A stretch of 64,000 nucleotides of DNA from JANXQG01 sp963775975 (lineage in GTDB: Bacteria > Planctomycetota > Planctomycetia > Pirellulales > Thermoguttaceae), in the NCBI GenBank assembly GCA_963775975.1, contig CAVZKX010000001.1, positions 930,001 to 994,000 of the forward strand, written 5' to 3'. The stretch's first letter is position 1, and each line of letters starts with the position of its first letter. The position numbers were made by a program, and so were the translations under genes. A model generated the notes under the pieces. That model was not told the DNA's origin and made no database searches. It was given only the letters and a program-made list of their open reading frames with translations. Of this stretch, positions 37,147-44,138 are shown one piece after another.

Positions 37147-37926
37147 ATGAAGTACGCATCCATCATCAATCCGTTCTTCGCCGCCCGGAAATACCGCCCG
37201 GCAAGCGAACCTACGGCCGAGCCGTACAAGCCGATCTTCGTCCGGCTTCCCCGTATCCCGGTCAACGCCAGCCCGGTGCCAGGGCTTACGAGCCTTTACC
37301 ACAATAGCCGTGCCGGTGAGTATGGCGACCGTGGCTATCCGGGCAATTGCGGCGGCAATCTCATCCGCGATCTGTTGCTTTACTTCAAATCGCGCAAGAT
37401 ATTCGACTGTATGACGGGCAGCGGCACATGCCGCGATGTATGCCGGGAACTGGCCATCGAATGCGTATCGTCCGACATTCACCAGGGCATCGACGCCTGC
37501 GATCCGAATCTGTTTTTCGGCGAGGCCCGACGCTTCGAGCGGCATTCGTTCGACTTCGTGTGGCTCCATCCGCCTTACTGGCGGCAGAAGCTCTATGCCG
37601 ACGACCCGCGTGACCTGTCACGCACGCCGACGTTGGAAGCGTTCCTTGAACGCTACACGCTCCTACTCGCTCACTGCCGCTATGTCCTGAAGCCCGGCGG
37701 CATCATGGCCGTGCTCATGGGGGATTTCTGCGACCGCGAAGCCGGTTTCGTGCCCCTCACCTTTCATACCAAGCGGATCGCCTTCGAGTGCGGCCTAAAG
37801 CAGCACTCGACCGACATCATCCGTTTCAGCCACGGGGCGTCGAGCAGCCGCAAGGTCTACCGCTCGTCCTTCATCCCCGGCCTGCATGACGTGTGCATGA
37901 TCTTCACCAAGCCTCAACAACCATAA
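37147..37926 (+). CDS. Orphan DNA methyltransferase (N4C/N6A type)
   Basis: 259 residues. SAM-binding motif FDCMTGSGT near residue 80 and catalytic-type motif FVWLHPPYW near 137, where HPPYW replaces the usual SPPYW or DPPYW. A Rossmann pattern follows: LKPGGIMAVLMGDF. Such beta-type enzymes methylate N4-cytosine or N6-adenine. No restriction nuclease is next to it, so it may protect the element from host restriction. The replaced Ser/Asp could lower or change activity. Confidence 0.72.
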   Translation: MKYASIINPFFAARKYRPASEPTAEPYKPIFVRLPRIPVNASPVPGLTSLYHNSRAGEYGDRGYPGNCGGNLIRDLLLYFKSRKIFDCMTGSGTCRDVCRELAIECVSSDIHQGIDACDPNLFFGEARRFERHSFDFVWLHPPYWRQKLYADDPRDLSRTPTLEAFLERYTLLLAHCRYVLKPGGIMAVLMGDFCDREAGFVPLTFHTKRIAFECGLKQHSTDIIRFSHGASSSRKVYRSSFIPGLHDVCMIFTKPQQP

Positions 37927-37944
37927 CCGAAAGGAGCACCGCCA

Positions 37945-38013
37945 ATGACACAAGACACGATCCAACTAAAAATCAGCGAGGACGCACCCGTCGCCGTGCC
38001 AATCAACTCGTAA
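37945..38013 (+). other. Tiny open frame with strong ribosome site
   Basis: A frame of 22 codons (MTQDTIQLKISEDAPVAVPI, then NS) starts at an ATG preceded by AAAGGAG. It could be a truncated gene start, or a real peptide in the cluster. No counterpart recognised. Confidence 0.3.
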
Positions 38014-38070
38014 AGACAGGGTTGATTTGGCTGCGGCACAATGTATAAACACCTATTGGGAGACTACACG

Positions 38071-38286
38071 ATGACAACGGAAGCCAACGTAAAGAATACG
38101 CTCAAGGAATTGAGCGACAAACTGAATGCGTATTGCGACGCGAACGGACTAGAGCATTTGAGCGCGGACGAATTACTTTGTGAGCAATACGCAATTGAGC
38201 CCAGGAATGAAATCCACATCGCCTTTCTTAAAACATTTATTGAAGAATGGGACGATGTTGCAGGTTATCACACGGTACGAACCTGA
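38071..38286 (+). CDS. Small hypothetical protein
   Basis: 71 residues from ATG 38071 (an upstream ATG at 38041 is also in frame). Mainly helical and acidic: NVKNTLKELSDKLNAYCDAN, then IHIAFLKTFIEEWDDV. No family recognised. Confidence 0.45.
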   Translation: MTTEANVKNTLKELSDKLNAYCDANGLEHLSADELLCEQYAIEPRNEIHIAFLKTFIEEWDDVAGYHTVRT

Positions 38287-38313
38287 CCGACGACCTTTTC
38301 CTGAGTGCATCCG

Positions 38314-38550
38314 ATGACTGACCTTGATCCTGACATATTCGACGACCTTTTTCACGGCTGCGCATGGGCAGCCTACATGGACCAGGCACGCGAGCAGAAC
38401 GGCTGGCCCGACAGCGAGGCCACCCGCCGCCGTGCCTTCCGGTACTACGAAGAGGAACTAAAAGCGAAGAACGCCCGCGTTACGTGTAAATTGACAGGGC
38501 CTAGCAAAGCCGTTACGCTTCGGAAAAATGTCGAGGTTTCCAATGGATAG
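38314..38550 (+). CDS. Small hypothetical protein preceding zeta-like remnant
   Basis: 78 residues from ATG 38314. DPDIFDDLFHGCAWAAYMDQ, then helix SEATRRRAFRYYEEELKAKN. It overlaps the next gene by 8 bases, as antitoxin genes overlap toxin genes; the next gene has zeta-toxin traits, so an antitoxin role is a guess. Confidence 0.5.
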   Translation: MTDLDPDIFDDLFHGCAWAAYMDQAREQNGWPDSEATRRRAFRYYEEELKAKNARVTCKLTGPSKAVTLRKNVEVSNG

Positions 38551-38803
38551 CCCGCCGCCGAAAGTCGTCATGCTTGCCGGACCCAATGGGGCCGGCAAGA
38601 CCGCAAATCCCTACGACGACAGCCAAATGGCCCGCCTCGACGCGAATAAACGCGTCATCGAGCAGGCCATGCAGGAAGCCGCTAACGAGGCCGTTGTCAT
38701 GCACCAACGGCTTGGTCTACCGATGGTCGAGTGGCAGGACGGCAAAATCGTCCTAGTGCCCGCCGACCAGCTCGTCGCCGACGAGTTCAAATCGACGCAT
38801 TAG
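38543..38803 (+). pseudogene. Zeta-toxin-like ATPase with core deleted
   Basis: 86 residues. It starts VVMLAGPNGAGKT, the P-loop of zeta-type kinases, then jumps to a tail with AMQEAANEAVVMHQRLGLPM and VEWQDGKIVLVPADQL, which is the usual C terminus of this family. The 100-150 residues that normally carry the catalytic centre are missing, but the frame continues. This looks like an in-frame internal deletion leaving no active toxin. A hairpin terminator follows at 38945. Confidence 0.65.
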
Positions 38804-38944
38804 TCGATCCGCCTAAGCGGACTCTCCATGCTGCGAAAACCGCTCCGGCATCCTGCCGTCGCGAAGGCAGCCCCGTCCGGCCGAGTCCCTTGTCGGCCTC
38901 CAGTAAAGCCCGTTTCGCATCCTGCTTCAACCGGCCGTTTTTCC

Positions 38945-38975
38945 GTGCTACGGCAAAGTAGCACGTATTATTTTT
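38945..38975 (+). terminator. Rho-independent terminator
   Basis: GTGCTAC-GGCAAA-GTAGCAC (38945-38964) followed by ATTATTTTTTG. It ends the small-gene cluster. A second hairpin, CCTATGC-TTC-GCATAGG, is at 38991-39007. Confidence 0.75.
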
Positions 38976-39009
38976 TGTTCAGGCGTCTTCCCTATGCTTC
39001 GCATAGGCA

Positions 39010-39362
39010 GAATTGCACCGTTCCAGCCGGCCGGCAAGCCAGCCGACTGACTGGCCAGCTTGCAAGCAAGCTGCCATGTTTGCTGGCCGTATGGCTTGCA
39101 AGACAGCCAGCTTTCTCGCTGGCTTGCAATCATGCTTACATGCCGACCTGCCGTAAGGCGTGCCAGCATGTAAGCTTGCTTTCAGGCTGGCATGACTGGT
39201 TGCTTTAAGGCCGTCATGCCAGTCCGCCGTCATGTTTGCTTGGCAGCAACATTGCAGGCTTGCTCACTGTGCTGTAAGCCTGCTTGCCTGCCGTCATGTT
39301 GCCTCGCTTTCTTGCCGTCATGTCGGCTTGCTGCACATATTGCTTGCCAGCATGACGGCAAG
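39010..39362. repeat. Centromere-like repeat region upstream of ParA
   Basis: About 350 bp dense in short motifs. GCCGTCATG is present at 39210, 39226, 39290 and 39314, and inverted at 39351-39359. GCTTGC/GCAAGC and GCCAGC/GCTGGC occur many times, often inverted, and CTTGCC-N8-GGCAAG spans 39344-39362. There is no coding frame. Its place directly upstream of parA fits a parS/parC partition site and parA operator. Confidence 0.6.
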
Positions 39363-39382
39363 TGGTGTATGGTGTCCGCCGT

Positions 39383-40054
39383 ATGATTATCGTAGTCGCA
39401 AACTCCAAAGGCGGTGTCGGCAAATCGACGCTGGCCGTACATCTGGCCGCTTGGCTGCATGAGCAGGGGCACACGGTGACGCTGGCAGATTGCGACACCC
39501 AGCATTCTTCGTCGGAATGGCTGAAGGACGCCATGCCCGACATCAAGACCGTCAGGCTTGCCGACCCGGATGAAATCTTAGACCGACTGCCGGCCCTTGG
39601 CCAACAGACCGATTACGTCGTCGCCGACGGCCCCGGCAGTAACACCGAGACCAGCCGGGCATTGCTACTGCGGGCGGATCTTGCTCTAGTGCCATGTAAG
39701 GCGAGTATGCTCGAAGTCAGAGCACTTGCTCAAGCAACGAACGTGCTCCGGCAAGCCCAGGATATCCGCGGCGGACAGCCCAAGGCAATGATCGTTCTCA
39801 GTATGGTCGGTAAGACCTACCGGCTGACGCACGATATGAAAGACGCGGCATCGGCCCTTGAATTGCCTATGGCCAAGACCGCGCTCACCTTGAAGCAGAT
39901 TTATGCCGACGCTCCCGGCCAAGGTGCCGTCGTATGGCAGCTTGGCGCACGCGGCCGCGAGGCGTCCGACGAAGTAAAGGCACTATTCCGCGAAGTCCTG
40001 CCAGATGCCTACGCATCGGCGGCGAGCCGGAAAGCCAAGATTGTTGCGGCGTAA
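39383..40054 (+). CDS. parA: ParA-family partition ATPase
   Basis: 223 residues from ATG 39383 (a start at 39362 adds seven residues and runs into the repeats). Deviant Walker A KGGVGKST near residue 8, then ADCDTQHSSSEWL and ADGPGSNTETS as switch motifs. It is the short type without an N-terminal HTH, as in type Ib plasmid systems where a small second protein binds the site. It probably segregates the element when it is a free plasmid. The next gene is the likely partner. Confidence 0.88.
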   Translation: MIIVVANSKGGVGKSTLAVHLAAWLHEQGHTVTLADCDTQHSSSEWLKDAMPDIKTVRLADPDEILDRLPALGQQTDYVVADGPGSNTETSRALLLRADLALVPCKASMLEVRALAQATNVLRQAQDIRGGQPKAMIVLSMVGKTYRLTHDMKDAASALELPMAKTALTLKQIYADAPGQGAVVWQLGARGREASDEVKALFREVLPDAYASAASRKAKIVAA

Positions 40055-40065
40055 GGGGAGGGGCT

Positions 40066-40396
40066 ATGGCAGAACGCAAGTCACTCATGGAAGGGCTGAA
40101 GACAACCAGTAGCGTTGACCCGGCTCTTGAAAAGGAATTCGTCTTTGGCGATCAAGCAAAGCCGAAGCTGGCGACGCCGGCGCCAGCCGCTCCCGAGAAA
40201 CGAGAAGCAAAGGCGCAAGTGGGAAACTCCATAAGCCGCGCACCGCTTACCACGCGAATCAGGACGGATTATTCCGAAGCCTTGAAACGGGCTTCGCTTG
40301 AACGGCAGCTAAGCGGCGACGTTCCCGAACACACTCCAGGAGATCTTGGAAGAGGCATTGGAGCCTTGGCTCCGCTCCAACGGTTATCTGAAGTAG
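40066..40396 (+). pseudogene. Small partner protein of ParA, one frameshift
   Basis: ATG 40066 follows GGGGAGG, 11 bases after the parA stop. The frame reads MAERKSLMEGLKTTSSVDPA, a Pro/Ala-rich middle and RIRTDYSEALKRASLERQL. One extra base near 40340 then shifts TLQEILEEALEPWLRSNGYLK into the next frame, ending at 40396. Total about 110 residues. Small genes with this closing helix commonly follow plasmid parA genes; a DNA-binding partition role is inferred. Confidence 0.65.
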
Positions 40397-40543
40397 CCGG
40401 TTGCAAACAGGGCGAGGGAAGGGGGCTCGCCCCTATCCCAGCCCGTTCAGACCCTATCCTGTTGCAAGAGCGGTAATTTCGATTGAATCCTTGGCCTTGC
40501 TCGTCTAATGTCCGGTTGACTTCGCATCAACCGGGATTAGTCC

Positions 40544-41473
40544 ATGACCAAACGGCTCCCGCCCAAAAGAGACCATCAACCCGACCTGTTTGCCGCGAAC
40601 TTCGCGGATATTCCCATTCGCGATCAGCGCGACACGATGGAGCGGCCCTTCTTCAGCCTGGCCAAGAAGCCACGCTTCACGCCCATCGAATACCATGTTG
40701 GCGACGTTTGGGTCGAAGTCAGTGCCAACCCGAAATTCGGGATCGCAACTATCTGGGATGCCGACATTCTGATCTGGGCCTCGACCCAGATCACCGAGGC
40801 CCTCGACCGTGGCCAGACGCCGAGCCGTGTGGTTCGCTTTCACCCGCACCACCTGCTAAAGTCGATCCGCCGGCCGACCGGCGGCGAGCATTACCTGCGG
40901 CTCCGCGCCGCCCTTGAACGGCTGACGCACACTGCCGTCCGCACCAACATCCGCGCCGAAGGCAAGAAGAAAGGGGCATCCTTCCACTGGCTGGAAAGCT
41001 GGACCGAGGTGACCGACGAGAAGACCGGCGAGACGACCGGCATGACCATGACGCTGCCCGACTGGTTTTTCGAGGGACTTCTGATGAAAGGCGGGGTCTT
41101 GACGATCCACGAGGATTATTTCCTGCTCACCGGCGGCATCGAACGCTGGCTTTACCGTGTCGCCCGCAAGCACGCCGGTCAGCAGGAAATGGGCTGGCAG
41201 TTCACCATGCGGCAGCTCTACGAGAAGTCCGGATCTACCTCGCGCTTCTCCGACTTCGCCATCGACGTTCGCAAGGTCGTGGTGGCCGACAGCTTGCCGG
41301 AATACACGATGATTCTGCACAAGAACGAGGAGGGGGACGAGATCATCCATTTCCTGAAGCGGGACCACCTCTCCACGAACGATCCGAGATACGAAACGCC
41401 CCGTCACCCCCGCCGCCGCGTCGCCCGCGGCATTACCGCAAAGGCGATAACATTCGTGGAGTTAGACGCCTAA
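40544..41473 (+). CDS. repA: Plasmid replication initiator (RepA-like)
   Basis: 309 residues. FFSLAKKPRFTPIEYHVGDVW, then ATIWDADILIWASTQI, then PHHLLKSIRRPTGGEHYLRL, the pattern of plasmid replication initiator proteins with two winged-helix domains. Iterons lie just downstream (41502-41769), with an A+T stretch and a DnaA box. The gene is intact, so an excised circle could probably replicate. Confidence 0.85.
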   Translation: MTKRLPPKRDHQPDLFAANFADIPIRDQRDTMERPFFSLAKKPRFTPIEYHVGDVWVEVSANPKFGIATIWDADILIWASTQITEALDRGQTPSRVVRFHPHHLLKSIRRPTGGEHYLRLRAALERLTHTAVRTNIRAEGKKKGASFHWLESWTEVTDEKTGETTGMTMTLPDWFFEGLLMKGGVLTIHEDYFLLTGGIERWLYRVARKHAGQQEMGWQFTMRQLYEKSGSTSRFSDFAIDVRKVVVADSLPEYTMILHKNEEGDEIIHFLKRDHLSTNDPRYETPRHPRRRVARGITAKAITFVELDA

Positions 41474-41501
41474 AGGCACGGCCGACCAAACGCATGGCAT
41501 A

Positions 41502-41874
41502 CGGCCTATTGGCCGCATATAGCGCACGTGATTCATTTACGATCGGTTTGAAACGACTGGTTGCCGGTGCGAAACCCCTCCCCATGCGACCGCCGACCTT
41601 CTTCCCGGCCCGTCCGACGTTACTTTGTGTCGTCAACACGTGTAAACTCTAGCTCTTTAGCCTTCCAGCCCCTGTGAATTAGCACGGCCTATTGAGCGCA
41701 CCGGGCACGGCCTATTAGCCGCAAGGCGTCTTGGCCGATTAGGCGCACTCGTTCGGCCTATTGGGCGCACGAATCGCCCGATTCGATCAGAGATTCAACG
41801 TGATGCAGGTGAGCTAACTGTTTAACCTCAATAGTAAGATATATAACTTACTTAACGCCATGCCCTGTGGATAA
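41502..41874. other. oriV: five iterons, A+T-rich stretch, DnaA box
   Basis: Five 16-bp iterons of the form CGGCCTATTgGcCGCA lie at 41502, 41685, 41708, 41732 and 41754. The last four are spaced 22-24 bp, two helical turns. After the array come an inverted repeat (GAATCG/CGATTC), an A+T-rich run near 41820-41860 and TGTGGATAA at 41866-41874, an exact DnaA box. Confidence 0.85.
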
Positions 41875-42760
41875 GTCTCTGTCCAAGGTTCAAAAACACG
41901 AAAGGGAAGGGGCCTTCAGGATAAGTACGGAGACCTGCCGCCCCATCGTGCCCTCAAAAACCGCTTCAGGAACATCCAGAGAAGCGATTCGACCTTTTTG
42001 GCTTCCCTTGTACCGCCTCCACTCATCAACCCTATTGTGAACGAGCTTTCCATGACTCGATTCGGATCGGCGTTACGCCCATTATTCTTTCAAAGAGATT
42101 CCAACCGCTTTCCCGTTCGGTTTCCTTCCTTCCAATGACTGCGGGCGACTTGCCTGCGGCAACCGGGTATTCCCAGGCTCCGCGTTCGCTGCGGTCGCAG
42201 TAGCGACGAGTCCGTAGCTCCCTGCCCACCCCCCCTGGCGCGACGGCCGCGAACGGCCTAAAGCGGTCGCCTTCGGCGCGGAAGGCATTTGCTTGAGGGT
42301 AGGGGGCGAATCCCCCAAGCCGTCAAGGACAAGCCTACGGCGGACGATCGTGGCCTCCTCCCAATCTTCCGCGCTTCGCTTGTGCAGAGTCGGTGCCCTC
42401 CGCGTCGTCCGTCCTTGACTGCTTTCCCCCCTTGCAATTTGGACTTTCGTCCCCCCTGCCGCTGAAAAGTGCTGTGCTGCTTTTCAAGCGAGCAGCGGGC
42501 TACGGTCAATTTCAAGGCCGCAGAACCAGGGAAACCATGCGCCACCCAATGGGGAGGCGGCGCGAAATCGACAGCATTCTGCACTCTTGGGGGCCTGTTG
42601 CGCGCCAACTGCCTAATGGTAAAATGGCGACTTATGTGGGATATCAGCGAACTTTCACCAGACAGTTATACCACCCATTAGGATGTGTAGCTCAGGGAAT
42701 GGAGTGCGCGCCGATGGCACGATTACAGGTGACTTTATCGGGTTGCGACCACTTTTTTTC
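41875..42760. other. Gene-free region between oriV and the defence block
   Basis: About 880 bases in which no frame looks like a real protein; the 116-residue minus-strand frame at 42258-42608 has arginine-rich random composition. A C+T-rich stretch occupies 42010-42260. CCTAATGG near 42612 and CCATTAGG near 42677 form a distant inverted pair. Function unknown. Confidence 0.45.
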
Positions 42761-42790
42761 TTGACAAGTCTATCAATTGCCGATAGACAA
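42761..42790 (+). promoter_or_regulatory. Promoter and operator of the winged-helix gene
   Basis: TTGACA at 42761-42766 overlaps the left part of a perfect inverted repeat GTCTATC-N7-GATAGAC (42768-42788). A regulator bound to it would block the promoter. The next gene codes for a winged-helix protein, so autoregulation is likely. Confidence 0.55.
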
Positions 42791-42815
42791 GTGGCCAACC
42801 ATCGGAGGAACATCC

Positions 42816-43091
42816 GTGCTTTATCGACGCTCTCTTGAGATCGAGCGACGCCTTGAGGACGTACTTGCACTTATCCGTCGTGGCAAGTATTCGACTCCTC
42901 AAATTGCCGCTGAACTTCAAGTTTCCATTCCAACAGTTTCCCGTGCTGTTACTGCGCTACGAGAGCGAGGACATGATATTCGTGCGCAAAAGCAGGGGAA
43001 CGGCTGGAAGTATGTTCTGAGGCGCGCTCAGTCGGCGTCACGAAAGCCGCACGTACATGGTCTACTTGGGACGGCCGTTCGTGAAAACTGA
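42816..43091 (+). CDS. Winged-helix regulator of the defence block
   Basis: 91 residues from GTG 42816, which follows GGAGGA at good spacing; the longer frame from 42777 lacks such a site. A winged HTH is plain: LEDVLALIRRGKYSTPQIAA, then LQVSIPTVSRAVTALRERGH. It is close to transcriptional repressors that control restriction or defence genes. The AAA+ and subtilisin genes follow after 36 bases on the same strand. Confidence 0.7.
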   Translation: MLYRRSLEIERRLEDVLALIRRGKYSTPQIAAELQVSIPTVSRAVTALRERGHDIRAQKQGNGWKYVLRRAQSASRKPHVHGLLGTAVREN

Positions 43092-43127
43092 AATCATCAC
43101 GCAACCGCGTCTGGAGACACCACCCCC

Positions 43128-44135
43128 ATGAACGCAGACATCCTAAAACGGATTGTCCGGGCTATCGCGAGCGGTTCGCAAGACGACCTGACGCGACTTG
43201 CTCACACCGTCGTCGAATCAGAGCGCCGTACCGGGCACACGAAACTAGCCGAGCAGCTTGAGGCAATTCTCAAGAAGCCACGACTGGTGAAGAGCGAAAA
43301 CACATCTTCAAGCGACAGCGACCGAAGCATGAAGGAGCTTCCGCTAAGCCGTCGGCATGGTGAGTTGCTTGCGACAGTCATTCCCCGCGATGCGCTTGAA
43401 CACCACATGGTGCTTCCTCCTGAGATCGAAGATCGGTTCGCGAGAATTGAACGAGAATATGCCGCAAGGGAGCGACTCGGGGCATACGGCCTTCGTAATC
43501 GCAAGACCGTCTTGCTTTACGGTCAACCGGGTTGTGGCAAGTCGCTTGGAGCAAAGCGCCTGGCGTGGAACACCGGCCTGCCGTTGTTAAAGGTCCGCTT
43601 CGATGCGCTCCTGTCCTCATATTTCGGGGAGTCAGCGTCCAACTTACGTGCCGTGTTTCAGGCTGCAAAGGAACGTCCTTATGTTCTCTTGCTGGATGAA
43701 TGCGACTTCATCGCACGGTCACGTGGTAACTCAAAGGATATTGGCGAAGCATCGCGCATCGTGAATTCTCTCCTGCAACTCATGGAAGAATACGACGCAC
43801 CCGGCCTATTGGTGGCTACTACGAACGTCGAAGAATCGCTGGACAATGCTTTGTTCCGTCGTTTCGACGACGTATTCCAAGTTCCTCCGCCTGGTTCCGA
43901 AGAAATTGAAAAACTGCTCCGAATGACGTTGTCATCCGTGAAGGTGGCTGAGCCGATCAAATGGGACAATGTAGTCAAACTGCTAATCGGTACGTCCGCA
44001 GCCATGATCGTGAAAGCCGCCCAAGATTCGGCCAAAGCAGCCGTACTTCGCGGCGAGAAGATCGTCACGGAGTCGCTCCTAAAGAAGGCCATCAGTGAAC
44101 TAAAACATGCAAAATCCGGAGCGAAATCCGACTAA
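43128..44135 (+). CDS. AAA+ ATPase paired with subtilisin protease
   Basis: 335 residues. An N-terminal helical part (1-75) is followed by an FtsH/spastin-like AAA+ domain: Walker A YGQPGCGKSLG near 131-140, Walker B VLLLDECDFIAR near 186, sensor and Arg-finger region ALFRRFDDVFQV. It is followed after 3 bases by a subtilisin-like protease. Such ATPase-protease pairs occur in bacterial defence islands; the pair here lies directly before type I restriction genes. The ATPase may unfold or recognise targets for the protease (inference). Confidence 0.82.
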   Translation: MNADILKRIVRAIASGSQDDLTRLAHTVVESERRTGHTKLAEQLEAILKKPRLVKSENTSSSDSDRSMKELPLSRRHGELLATVIPRDALEHHMVLPPEIEDRFARIEREYAARERLGAYGLRNRKTVLLYGQPGCGKSLGAKRLAWNTGLPLLKVRFDALLSSYFGESASNLRAVFQAAKERPYVLLLDECDFIARSRGNSKDIGEASRIVNSLLQLMEEYDAPGLLVATTNVEESLDNALFRRFDDVFQVPPPGSEEIEKLLRMTLSSVKVAEPIKWDNVVKLLIGTSAAMIVKAAQDSAKAAVLRGEKIVTESLLKKAISELKHAKSGAKSD

Positions 44136-44138
44136 GTT

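Noticed and set aside
42258..42608. 116-codon minus-strand frame between oriV and defence block
   Set aside because: Arginine- and proline-rich random composition, no ribosome site, no family.
42678..42755. tRNA-like sequence with TAGCTCAG and GGTTGCGACC
   Set aside because: No matching acceptor or anticodon stem could be drawn.
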